NCBI GenBank assembly: GCA_016874875.1
Contig: VGTA01000035.1
Location: forward strand, 1 to 12,275
Direction of reading: 5' to 3'
Length of the DNA stretch: 12,275 bases
Origin: Deltaproteobacteria bacterium
Lineage (GTDB): Bacteria > Myxococcota_A > Bradymonadia > UBA7976 > VGTA01
The notes below the pieces were generated by a model. It was given only the letters and a program-made list of their open reading frames with translations, did not search any database and was not told where the DNA came from. Both the position numbers and the translations under genes were made by a program. Within the stretch, counting starts at the first letter, position 1, and each line of letters begins with the position of its first letter. Below are positions 1 through 7,754 of this stretch, piece by piece.

Positions 1-34
1 TCCTCGGGGGGGCGCTCATCAGCGGGGGGCTCAT
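1..34 (-). CDS. possible 5' end of a further minus-strand gene (partial)
   Basis: Downstream of the TIG lipoprotein stop, the minus strand shows a GAGGAG ribosome-binding-like sequence followed 10 nt later by an ATG at 34. A second in-frame ATG lies at 19, and the frame stays open to the window edge (reads M-S-P-P-L-M-S-A-P-P). The segment is also a GC-rich imperfect repeat, so the start could be a coincidence. Only about 11 codons are visible and no function can be given. Confidence 0.22.
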   Translation of the reverse strand, partial: MSPPLMSAPPR

Positions 35-60
35 CAGGGGGGCGCTCCTCGGGGGCGCGC

Positions 61-3026
61 TCAGCGGAAGCCGAGGGTGACGCGGTGCACCGTGTAGGCG
101 CGCGGCTCGAGCAGGTCGAGCAGCGTGTGGTCTTGGTAGTCAAAGCGCCCGTAGGAGGTGATCGCCTCGAGCTGCAGCTCAAACTGCCCCGGGAGCACGC
201 CGGTGAGGGGGCTCGTGGGCGGGATCGGGGGCAGGGTGAGCTCCGTGGCGCCGCTCGGGAGCGTGAAGCTCCACACGGGGAAGCCGCTCTGGAGCAGGCG
301 CGCGAGGAGCACCTCCGGCGGCTCCACCGCCGGGCGGTCGGCGCCCGGCAAGAAGCGCCACCGCAGCGTGTCGCCGAGGGTCACGAAGTCCCCCTCCGCG
401 TGCGACGTCAGCTCCGGCGCCCCCACGAACGGCCCCACGCGCACAGGGGCGCTCAGGTCGCGCTGCCTGTGGAGCACGTAGCCGGTGGCGCGCGGCGACG
501 AATCCGCCACGCCGCGCCACAGGAGGTCGACGTCGCTGGGGAGGTCGCTCATCTGCGGCAGGTGCGGGACGCGGAAGGCGCGCTCGGCGCCGCTCGCCGC
601 CACGTCGAGCTCCCAGTAGCCGTCGGGGCCGAGGTCGAGGAAGGCGCGCGCCTCGTAGCGCGGGGCGAACGGCGGGGGGGGCTCCGCGCCCGGGGCGGGG
701 GGCGGGGGGGGGCCGCGGCCGGGGGGGGGGGGGGGGGGGTGGGGGAGGGGTTGAGCAGCTCCACGGCGGCGGTGGTGTCCATGGGGTACTGCAGCCGCGC
801 CACCACCCCGCCCACCTCCGCGCCGGGGCTGAGGCTCAGGAAGCGCACGAGGCCCATCGCCACCGGCACGCTCGACTGCCGCATGCGCCAGTAGCTCATC
901 TGCCCCGCCTCGAACGCGTTGAGCGCCCAGTCCTCCACCAGCGCCGCCGTGGCCACCAGCGACATCTGCCCCGGCGTCACCTCCACGTCAAAGTCGCCGT
1001 CCTCGGCGAGCACGCCCACGGGGGCGGGGCGGGGCAGGAGGGCGCGCCCCTCGGGGGTGGGGTGGCTGGTGTCGATGAAGCCGCGCAGCGTGTAGCCGGG
1101 CTCGCGGGGCTTGGGGAGCGCCGAGAGCCCCTCCAGGCGCCCGCGCACGCGCGCTAGCGCGAGCGGCGGCGGCGGGTCCCCCTCGCCCATCTCGGGGGGG
1201 TCGTAGGGAATCAGCACCAGCGTCACGTTCTCGCTCACCAGGCGCTCGAGGGTATACACCTCAAAGCCCGCCTTCACCGCCGTCACCCCGAGGGGGCCGC
1301 GCAGCTCCTCGAGCGACAGCGTGACCTGCCCGTCCTCGTTGGTGACGCCGCTGAGGAGCGCCGGCGCCGCGGAATCGTCAAAGGGGCGCGCCTCCACCGT
1401 CACGCCCTCCACGGGCGAGAGGTCGTAGATGTTGAGGGTGGTCACGTTCACGCTCGACGAGATGGGCGCCCCCCAGGCGCCGCCGTAGCGGCTGAGGGGG
1501 TCAAAGTACTCCACCGCCTCGGGCAGGTAGGCGCGCTCCCCCACGCTCGCGCCGCCCTCGCGCGCCGCCTCCGCGCGCGCCGTGAGGTCCACGCGCCCGG
1601 GGGCGCGCGGCGGCGCGCGCAGCCACAGCGCCGCGCTCGACTCCACGCTCACCACCTCCGCCGGCGCCTCGTCGAGCAGAAACGAGACGCCCGCGCTCAG
1701 CCCGCGCCCCGTCACGCGCAGCAGCGCCCCCCCCGCCACCGCCGCGCGCGGGGGCGTGACGGCGTACACCTCGAGCGGCTCAAAGAAGGTGAGCGCGAGC
1801 TCCACGGCGCGCGCGATGGGCGCCTCGCGCTCGCGCACCTCCACGGCGGCGCGCCCCGGCGGGCGCCCCGGCGCGAAGCAGCGCAGGCGCTGCGGCGCGA
1901 GCGCCTCGCAGGGCACCCGCTCCCCCGCCACCCGCACCGCCGTCTCGGCGCTGAGGCCGTTGCCGCCCACCATAAAGTAGCCGCCCTCGTCGCTCGGCAG
2001 GCGCTCGGGGACCAGCCCGAGGGCGCTAAAGTCGCCCGGGGCGGGGTCGAGGTACAAGAGGCCGCGCTCGCGTCGCCACGCGCCGTTGCCGTTGCGCGCC
2101 TCCACCGCCGCCCACCCGGGGGCGCTGGGCGGCGTGATGAGGGTGAGGCGGGCGGGGGGGAGCGCCTCGCTCACCTCGGCGGGGCGGTCGCCCACGGCGA
2201 CGGCGGTGTCGGCGAGCAGCCCGTAGCCGTACAGGCGCACCTCCTCGCCGCCGCCGCTCCAGCCCCAGGCGGGCTCCACGCGGTCCACGCCCATGGGACT
2301 CCGCCAGCGGTAGGCGCCGGGGAGGGCGGCGGCGCCGTTGGCGTTGCGCACGGTGACGTCGGCGAGGCCGGGGGGGCCGGGGGGGGTGACGGCGCGCAGC
2401 TCCGTGGGGCTCACGACCTCCACGCGCAGGGCGGGGGAGCTGCCAAAGCGCACGTCGGTGGGCGCCTCAAAGCCCTCGCCGCGCAGCGTGACCTCCGCGC
2501 TGCCGCTGGCGGGGCCCTCGGCGGGGTCAACGGACGAGAGCGCCACCTCGTCGTAGTAGGTGAGCGCCCGCGGCAGCACGCGCGCCGCCCCGCCGTCGAG
2601 CCAGCGGGCGCTCACGTCCACCGCCTCGGCCGCCGGCCAGGGCGGCACCTCGCAGATGGCGCGGCTGGCGCTCTCCACGGTGAGGCGGGCGCAGGGGACG
2701 CCCCCCACCAGCACCTCGAGGGGCTCGCGCAGGTCGGCGCCGATGAGGCGGACGCGCGCGCCGCCGGCGCGGGGGGCGCGGGTGGGCAGGAGGGAGTTGA
2801 GCGCGGGGCCGCCCTCCGCCTCAGCGCCGCCGGCGGGCGCCGCGTCGGGCGCGTCGGCGGGCGGCTCGGCGTCGCGGGGCGGCAGGGGGCGCGGCGCGCG
2901 CCCGCCCTCGCCGTCGGGGGCGGCGGGCGCCGCGGGGTCGCAGGCGAGGGCGGCGAGGGCGGCGAGGGCGACGAGGGCGGCGCGGGCGGCGTGGGCGGCG
3001 CGGGCGGCGTGGGCGGGCATCAGCAT
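61..3026 (-). CDS. IPT/TIG-repeat lipoprotein, frame interrupted at a 19-C run
   Basis: Probable surface or periplasmic lipoprotein of unknown partner. The N-terminus is a signal peptide with a lipobox ending in A-L-A-C (Cys29), then a Pro/Ala/Asp-rich spacer to about residue 75. Five IPT/TIG immunoglobulin-like repeats follow at roughly 77-158, 160-243, 246-328, 335-415 and 418-508, each with a V-x-P start and a G-x-G/F-x-x-x-x-x-V core. A carboxypeptidase-regulatory/CNA-B-like domain lies at about 525-607 (NEDGQVTLSLEEL). As written, the frame runs through 19 C (739-721) into low-complexity R/S/A/P sequence and stops at 549. One extra C (or two fewer) joins it to the frame ending at the TGA at 61, whose sequence (RYEARAFLDLGPDGYWELD, then a Trp/Leu-rich region) looks like genuine protein, giving about 988 aa. 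The first ATG (3026) is chosen because GAGG lies 10 nt upstream; a second ATG is two codons later. Family assignment is good, but function is unknown. Confidence 0.8.
721..739. repeat. 19-nt G homopolymer inside the TIG lipoprotein gene
   Basis: An uninterrupted run of 19 G on the plus strand (19 C on the coding strand), flanked by other G-rich runs at 671-680 and 696-712. It encodes polyproline and marks the exact place where the coding frame changes. It could be a phase-variable slippage tract or a sequencing length error. Confidence 0.95.
2942..3017 (-). repeat. 9-bp-periodic Ala-rich repeat in the lipoprotein signal peptide
   Basis: The signal peptide codons are built from near-repeats of GCG/GGC-rich 9-mers on the plus strand (ggcgagggc and ggcgcgggc variants). 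They encode A-A-L, A-A-R and A-H-A steps. The hydrophobic core of the signal peptide is thus a small repeat expansion rather than unique sequence. Confidence 0.6.
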
Positions 3027-3161
3027 CAGGTGCTTTCCTCTCAGGCTTCCCTCTCGGGGGCTCCTCTGCTATAGAGGCGCGGGCGACGCGGACGGTAGCA
3101 CACGAGGCGCGTTCAGCGCGAATAAGGGCGCGCGCGGCGCCGCGAGGAGAGAGCAGCCACC
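3027..3161. promoter_or_regulatory. divergent intergenic region between TIG lipoprotein and mutS2
   Basis: This 135-bp gap must carry the promoters of both divergent genes. The most AT-rich spot, at 3067-3075, reads TGCTATAGA, a possible extended -10 for mutS2. It sits inside a small inverted repeat, CCTCT-GCTAT-AGAGG (3063-3077), so a similar TATA core is presented to both strands. No convincing -35 box is visible. GAGGAGAG lies 8-15 nt upstream of the mutS2 ATG as its ribosome binding site. The promoter call is weak, inferred from position and base composition. Confidence 0.3.
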
Positions 3162-5714
3162 ATGACAGTCACCCTGAGGCAGCAGAGCAGCCCACCCGCC
3201 CCCGTGCGAGTCCCCGCCAAGACCCTCCGGCACCTCGAGTGGGCGCGCGTCCTCGCGCGCCTCGCCGAGCACTGCCGCGGCCCCGTGGCGCGCGCCCTCG
3301 CCCTAGAGCTGCTGCCGCTGCGCGACGAGCGCGCCCTGCGCGGACTGCTGCAGCGCGTGGACGAGGGGCGCGCCCTGCTCGACCAGGGCCAGAGTCCGCC
3401 CCTCGGGCAGCCCTCCGACATCACCCCCGCCGTGACGCGCGCCGCGCGCGGCGGCGTGCTCGAGATCGAGGAGCTGCGTGACGTGGGCGCCTCCCTCGAC
3501 GCCGCGTTCCGCGCCCGCCGCTTCTTTAAGCCCTTTGAGCGCAGCCACCCCGCCCTCGCCGACCTCGCGGTGGGGCTGGCGGACTTTCAGGACCTCGCCC
3601 GCGAGATCAACACCAGCATCACCGCCCAAGGTGAGCTGAGCGACCACGCCAGCGGCGACCTCGGGCACCTGCGCGCCAAGGTGTCGCAGCTCAGCGAGCA
3701 CCTCAAGGAGCGCGTGGCGGGCCTCGTGAGCGACGAGGCGTACGCGGGCATGCTCCAAGACGAGTTCTTTACGCTGCGCGAGGACCGCTACGTGCTGCCG
3801 ATCAAGTCGGGGCACAAGCGCCACGTGGAGGGGATCGTCCACGGCTGGTCCGCCTCGGGCGCCACGGTGTACATCGAGCCGCAGGTGGTGGTGGAGGCCA
3901 ACAACAAGCTCGTGATGGCGCAGGCGGAGGTGAAGCGCGAGGTGCACCGCGTGCTCACCCGCCTCACGCAGCGCGTGGCGCAGCGCGCCCGCGAGGTGCT
4001 CGAGAGTCACGAGGCGCTGGTGGCGCTCGACCTGGTGTTCGCCAAGGCGAGCCTGTCGAAGGAGCTGAGCGCCACGAGCCCGCAGCTCACCCACGCGCCG
4101 TCGCTGCGCCTGCGCGGGGCGCGCCACCCGCTGCTGCAGCTGGGCGGGGTGCGGGTGGTGCCCAACGACATCTTCTTGGGCGCTCAAGAGGAGGCGCAGG
4201 GGGAGGCGCAGGGGGAGGCGCAGGGGGGGGGCGCGCGCGCGCCGAGCGTGCTGGTGGTGACGGGCCCCAACGCCGGCGGCAAGACGGTGGTGATGAAGAC
4301 GGCGGGGCTCTTGGTGCTGATGGCGCTCTCGGGGCTGCACGTGCCGGCGGAGGCGGGGGCGGTGGTGCCGCTCGTGCCCTGCGTGTTCTCCGACATGGGC
4401 GACGAGCAGGACCTCAGCGAGGGGCAGTCCACCTTCAGCGGCCACATGGCCAACCTCAGCGCCGTGCTGCGCCTGCACGAGCCCCACAGCCTCGTCCTGC
4501 TCGACGAGCTCGCCATCGGCACCGATCCCGCGCAGGGGGCGGCGCTGGCGCAGGCGGCCCTAGAGCACTTCGCCGACCTCGGCGCCCTCGTGTTCGTCAC
4601 CACGCACTACGAGGCGCTCAAGCTCCTGCCGCGCGAGGACGCGCGCTTCCGCAACGGCGCCGTGGAGTACGACGAGCGGGCGCACGCCCCCACCTACCAC
4701 CTCCGCTACGACACCCCGGGCGGCTCCTCGGCGCTGCAGATCGCGCGCCGCTGCGGGCTGCCGGAGTCGCTGCTCGGGCGCGCGCAGGCGCTGTCGGGGG
4801 AGCAGCGTCAGCGGCTCGAGCAGGTGATCGCGGAGCTCGAGGCGGAGGCGTCGGCGGCGCGCCTCGCCAAGGACGAGGCGCTCAAGGAGTCGGCGCGCCT
4901 GCGCGACCTCAACCACAACCTCGCGATCAAGGAGCGCAAGCTCGCCGAGCGGCTCGAGAAGGCCATCGACGCCGAGCGCCACAAGGCGATCACCGAGGCG
5001 CGCAGGGCGCGGGACGCGGCGCGCGCGCTCCTCACGCGCCTCCGCGAGCAGGCGGCGGCGGGCGCGGCGAGCGCCCTGAGCGCGGAGGCGGTGGCGGCGC
5101 AGGAGCGCGAGATGGAGGCGGCGGCGGAGGGGCTGGCGGCGGCGGACGCGCGCGACAAGCTCGCCCGCTACCCCCAGGACCTCGACCTCGCCGCCCTCAA
5201 GGTGGGGCAGCGGGTGTGGGTGATCTCGCTGAGCAACCACGCGGAGGTGACGCGCCTGCCCAACGCCAAGGGGCGCTGCGTGGTGAGCGCGGGGCGGCTG
5301 AGCGTGGACGTGGACGCGGCGGAGCTGCGGCAGCCGCGCGCGCGCTCCGCCAAGGAGCGCGAGCGCGACCGCGAGCTCGAGCAGCAGCGCAAGCGCGACC
5401 GCGAGGAGGACGCTCGCCCGCGCGCGCCCAAGGCGTCGTCGTGGGAGACGGCGTCGCCGCAGAGCCCCGACCTCACGTGCGACGTGCGCGGGCAGCGCGT
5501 GGAGGACGCCTTTGAGGTGATCGAGCGCCACCTCGACGGGCTGCTCGGGCGCGGCGCGGGCGTGGCCTACATCATCCACGGGCACGGCACGGGGGCGCTC
5601 AAGAAGGCGGTGCGCGACTGGCTCCGCCGGAGCGCGCACGTGCAGGACCAGCGCCCCGGGCAGCCGCACGAGGGGGGCGACGGCGTGACCGCCGCGCTCT
5701 TGACGCGCCCTTGA
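3162..5714 (+). CDS. mutS2: MutS2 family ATPase/endonuclease with C-terminal Smr domain
   Basis: MutS2 proteins bind branched DNA or collided ribosomes. They act in suppression of homologous recombination or in ribosome rescue, depending on species. The N-terminal core and lever lie at about residues 15-320. The ABC-type ATPase has Walker A GPNAGGKT at 368-375, the STFSGHM signature from 423, Walker B LVLLDEL at 444-450 (D448, E449) and an H-loop TTHYEAL. A charged coiled coil covers about 545-655, a KOW-like segment about 670-725, and an Smr domain begins at D774-V-R-G with HGHGTG at 806-811 and a GGDGVT end. At 850 aa it is somewhat longer than the usual roughly 780-800. Part of the excess is an E-A-Q-G repeat just before Walker A. 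The ATG start follows GAGGAGAG at good spacing. Mismatch-recognition domain I is absent, as expected for MutS2 rather than MutS. The assignment is secure; which cellular role applies here is not visible. Confidence 0.97.
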   Translation: MTVTLRQQSSPPAPVRVPAKTLRHLEWARVLARLAEHCRGPVARALALELLPLRDERALRGLLQRVDEGRALLDQGQSPPLGQPSDITPAVTRAARGGVLEIEELRDVGASLDAAFRARRFFKPFERSHPALADLAVGLADFQDLAREINTSITAQGELSDHASGDLGHLRAKVSQLSEHLKERVAGLVSDEAYAGMLQDEFFTLREDRYVLPIKSGHKRHVEGIVHGWSASGATVYIEPQVVVEANNKLVMAQAEVKREVHRVLTRLTQRVAQRAREVLESHEALVALDLVFAKASLSKELSATSPQLTHAPSLRLRGARHPLLQLGGVRVVPNDIFLGAQEEAQGEAQGEAQGGGARAPSVLVVTGPNAGGKTVVMKTAGLLVLMALSGLHVPAEAGAVVPLVPCVFSDMGDEQDLSEGQSTFSGHMANLSAVLRLHEPHSLVLLDELAIGTDPAQGAALAQAALEHFADLGALVFVTTHYEALKLLPREDARFRNGAVEYDERAHAPTYHLRYDTPGGSSALQIARRCGLPESLLGRAQALSGEQRQRLEQVIAELEAEASAARLAKDEALKESARLRDLNHNLAIKERKLAERLEKAIDAERHKAITEARRARDAARALLTRLREQAAAGAASALSAEAVAAQEREMEAAAEGLAAADARDKLARYPQDLDLAALKVGQRVWVISLSNHAEVTRLPNAKGRCVVSAGRLSVDVDAAELRQPRARSAKERERDRELEQQRKRDREEDARPRAPKASSWETASPQSPDLTCDVRGQRVEDAFEVIERHLDGLLGRGAGVAYIIHGHGTGALKKAVRDWLRRSAHVQDQRPGQPHEGGDGVTAALLTRP
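4191..4226 (+). repeat. three perfect 12-bp units (gaggcgcagggg) within mutS2
   Basis: Units start at 4191, 4203 and 4215 and are followed by a G run. They encode E-A-Q-G three times in a loop about 15 residues before Walker A. The insertion keeps the frame and falls between recognisable parts of the fold, so it is probably tolerated slippage rather than a functional domain. Confidence 0.9.
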
Positions 5715-5715
5715 C

Positions 5716-5733
5716 GCGCCCTTGACCGGGCGC
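5716..5733 (+). terminator. small GC hairpin just after mutS2 (weak terminator candidate)
   Basis: Directly after the mutS2 stop, GCGCCC and GGGCGC form a perfect 6-bp stem around a TTGACC loop. It overlaps a direct repeat of an 11-mer (cgcgcccttga). There is no following T run, so it is not a classical intrinsic terminator. It might be only a by-product of the repeated GC-rich sequence. Confidence 0.2.
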
Positions 5734-5782
5734 CCGCCCTGAGGTCAGAGTGAGCCGCGAGCCCCACACGCGAGGAGTCCTC

Positions 5783-6925
5783 ATGCTCAGCCCTCCCCCC
5801 GCCCAGCCCCCGAGTCCCCCCCGCCCCGAGGGCGCGCCCACGGCGAGTCCGCCGGCGGGGGCGAGTCTCACGCCGTGGGGGGCGGAGCTGCGGCTGGCGG
5901 ACGTGGACGTGGCGCAGTGGTTCACGCTGCTGATCGGGCGGCGCAGGACGGTCAAGGTGAGCGTGGCGGGGCGCGGGGAGGAGGAGCGCTGGGTGCTCAC
6001 GTTCAGCGACGGGGAGCTCAAGGGGGTGCGCGCGCGCTTCGCCGACGAGGGGCTGCTCGCGCAGCTGCTCGCGCAGGGGACGCTCACCGACGAGCAGGTG
6101 GAGCGCGCGCAGCGCCGCCCGCCGCGCGACGACCTGATCGAGTGGCTCATCGAGCGCGAGCTGGCCACGCCGCGCGACCTCCGCGCCGCCAGCCACGCGG
6201 TGGCCACGCGCCACCTCAGCCACCTCTTCACGCTCACGGACGGGCAGGTGAGCTTTGAGCCCTACGAGCGCCCCGAGGAGCCCCTCAACCTGCCGCTGTC
6301 GGCGCTGCGCTTGGCGATTCAGGGGGTGTACCGCGGCTACGACCGCCTGCGCCTCTACGACCGCTTCGGCAGCCTGAGGTCGATTCCCGTGGCGCGGGCG
6401 GCGGGGCTGTTCCGGGGGGACCTGACCGAGGTGGAGCGGGCGCTGCTGGCGGGGGCGCAGGGGCGCCAGAGCGTGAGCGAGCTGGCGGCGGACGTGGGGG
6501 CGGACCCGCTGTTCGCGCTGAGCTTCTTTTATGTGATGTCGCTGCTGAGCGAGGTGCGCCTAGAGGCGCGCTCGCCCCTCGGGGAGCTGCACGAGCGCGC
6601 CCTGAGCAGCGACTACCTGCAGCTGCTCGGGGTGGGCGCCGCGGCGACGCCGGAGGAGGTGGCGGAGGCGTGGCGCAAGCTGCGCGCCAAGGTGGCGGAG
6701 GTGGGCGGCGAGCGGACGGAGGAGGGGCGGGAGGTGATCGAGGTGCTCAAGGACGCGCACCTGGTCCTCACGCACCCGCACCTGCGCGCCCGCTACCTCG
6801 AGGCCGCCGCGCGCCCCACGCGCCTAGAGGCCGTGAGCGAGGGCGAGCACCTCTTCACCACCCCCGCGCGCCCCCTCGCCCTCGGGCTCTACGGCGCGCC
6901 CGCTCAGCCCGGAGGAGTCCGATGA
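5783..6925 (+). CDS. PATAN (DUF4388) domain protein with winged-helix-like middle and J-like C-terminus
   Basis: A cytoplasmic, regulatory-looking protein of about 380 aa. After a Pro-rich leader, residues 30-190 resemble the DUF4388/PATAN domain found in gliding and signalling proteins of myxobacteria and cyanobacteria: a G-x-L opening, F-S-D-G-E-L-K-G-V, then helical L-L-A-Q-G-x-L-T and G-Q-V-S-F-E-P. Residues about 205-265 look like a helix-turn-helix/winged-helix unit. Residues 277-340 resemble a DnaJ J-domain (D-Y-L-Q-L-L-G-V, A-T-P-E-E-V, L-x-x-R-Y-L), but the HPD tripeptide is missing, so DnaK ATPase stimulation is unlikely. The ATG at 5783 is preferred because GAGGAGTCC lies just upstream, the same ribosome-binding sequence used by the next gene. 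An in-frame GTG at 5750 is possible. Its stop overlaps the deformylase start by 4 bp, so translation is probably coupled. Molecular function is unknown. Confidence 0.8.
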   Translation: MLSPPPAQPPSPPRPEGAPTASPPAGASLTPWGAELRLADVDVAQWFTLLIGRRRTVKVSVAGRGEEERWVLTFSDGELKGVRARFADEGLLAQLLAQGTLTDEQVERAQRRPPRDDLIEWLIERELATPRDLRAASHAVATRHLSHLFTLTDGQVSFEPYERPEEPLNLPLSALRLAIQGVYRGYDRLRLYDRFGSLRSIPVARAAGLFRGDLTEVERALLAGAQGRQSVSELAADVGADPLFALSFFYVMSLLSEVRLEARSPLGELHERALSSDYLQLLGVGAAATPEEVAEAWRKLRAKVAEVGGERTEEGREVIEVLKDAHLVLTHPHLRARYLEAAARPTRLEAVSEGEHLFTTPARPLALGLYGAPAQPGGVR

Positions 6926-7578
6926 CCGCCAGCCACGCCCACCCCCCCGCCGACGACGACCCGCGCCTGCTGAGGGTGTGGGAGTGGCCCCACGCCCCCC
7001 TGCGGACGCCGGCGGCGGCGGTGGAGGAGTTCGGGGAGGAGCTGCGCGCCCTCGTAGAGCGGATGTGGGTCACCATGTACCACGCCCGCGGCGTGGGGCT
7101 CGCCGCCCCGCAGGTGGCCGCCCCCCTGAGGCTTTTCGTGATGGACTGCTCCCCCCGCGAGGAGGCGCCCCCGCGGGTGTGCGTGAACCCCGTGATCGTT
7201 GAGAGGGGCGAGGAGGTGCTCTCCACGGAGGGCTGCCTCTCGTTCCCCGGGCTCACCGTGGAGGTGCCCCGCGCCGCCTCCGTGACGCTGCGCGCCCAAG
7301 ACGCCCGCGGGGAGGTCTTTGAGGTGGCGCTGGGCGGGCTAGAGGCGATCTGCGCGCAGCACGAGCTCGACCACCTCGACGGCCTCGGGTTCGTGGACCG
7401 CCTCGGGCCCCTCGAGCGCCGCGCGACTCTGCGGGAGTACCTGCGGGGGCTAGAGGCGCTGGCGGGGGAGGGGCAAGCGGATCTCGGTGAGGTGATCGCG
7501 CTCACGCGCGCGGCGCTGGGCGAGGGGCTGGGCGAGGGGCTGGGCGAGGGGCTGGGCGAGGGGCTGGGCGAGGGCTAG
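6922..7578 (+). CDS. def: peptide deformylase
   Basis: Removes the formyl group from the initiator methionine of nascent proteins at the ribosome exit, using a bound divalent metal. All three family motifs are intact: GVGLAAPQ at 57-64, EGCLSFPG from 103 (metal ligand C105), and QHELDHLDG at 146-154 (ligands H147 and H151, catalytic E148). The enzyme core ends near residue 190. The 218-aa protein then carries a tail of five L-G-E-G repeats encoded by a 12-bp tandem repeat. The ATG at 6922 is chosen because GGAGGAGTCC precedes it and because the preceding sequence belongs to the overlapping PATAN gene, although the frame stays open further upstream. It shares an ATGA overlap with that gene. 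Assignment is secure; the tail is unusual and of no evident function. Confidence 0.97.
   Translation: MTASHAHPPADDDPRLLRVWEWPHAPLRTPAAAVEEFGEELRALVERMWVTMYHARGVGLAAPQVAAPLRLFVMDCSPREEAPPRVCVNPVIVERGEEVLSTEGCLSFPGLTVEVPRAASVTLRAQDARGEVFEVALGGLEAICAQHELDHLDGLGFVDRLGPLERRATLREYLRGLEALAGEGQADLGEVIALTRAALGEGLGEGLGEGLGEGLGEG
7516..7575 (+). repeat. five 12-bp units (ctgggcgagggg) at the 3' end of def
   Basis: Units start at 7516, 7528, 7540, 7552 and 7564. The first four are identical and the last differs in its final base. They encode L-G-E-G repeats up to the stop codon. The perfect identity suggests a recent expansion. Confidence 0.95.
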
Positions 7579-7594
7579 CCGCCGCGGGGCTCAT

Positions 7595-7666
7595 CTCAGC
7601 GCTTGCCTCAGCGCTTATCCCAGCGCTTGTCTCAGCGCTTGTCTCAGCGCTTGTCTCAGCGCCGTG
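7595..7666. repeat. 12-bp tandem repeat (ctcagcgcttgt), about 5.5 copies, intergenic
   Basis: Copies begin at 7595, 7607, 7619, 7631, 7643 and 7655. The fourth and fifth are identical; the others carry one to a few changes, and the last is partial. Every full copy contains the palindrome AGCGCT. The array lies 16 bp after the def stop and 88 bp before the next start, so it could affect transcript ends or protein binding. The rest of this 176-bp gap (7667-7754) holds a CA/CG-rich stretch of near-repeats (caccgcgcac) and no clear promoter. Confidence 0.9.
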
Positions 7667-7754
7667 GATGTGCTGCACTGCCGACCGCCCTCACCCCTGA
7701 GGTCCCCTCCCCCGCGACACACCGCACACCGCGCACCGCGCACAGGACACGCCC

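Noticed and set aside
3303..5669. Long minus-strand open frames opposite mutS2
   Set aside because: They have shadow composition (Arg/Leu/His/Ala rich) opposite a gene with fully conserved motifs.
5750..5782. GTG at 5750 as the start of the PATAN protein
   Set aside because: The ATG at 5783 has a stronger GAGGAGTCC site matching that of the next gene, and the extra 11 residues show no conserved feature. The GTG cannot be fully excluded.
6611..6800. Calling the PATAN protein's C-terminus a functional DnaJ domain
   Set aside because: The HPD tripeptide needed to stimulate DnaK is absent, so only a J-like fold is claimed.
6670..6921. Extending peptide deformylase upstream along the open frame
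   Set aside because: That stretch is the coding sequence of the PATAN protein in another frame. The ATG at 6922 with GGAGGAG gives a normal deformylase N-terminus.
5738..7705. Shared CCTGAGGTC word upstream of the PATAN and lipoprotein genes (about 5739 and 7696) as an operator
   Set aside because: The same word with similar flanks also occurs inside coding sequence (near 6374), so chance in GC-rich DNA is sufficient explanation.
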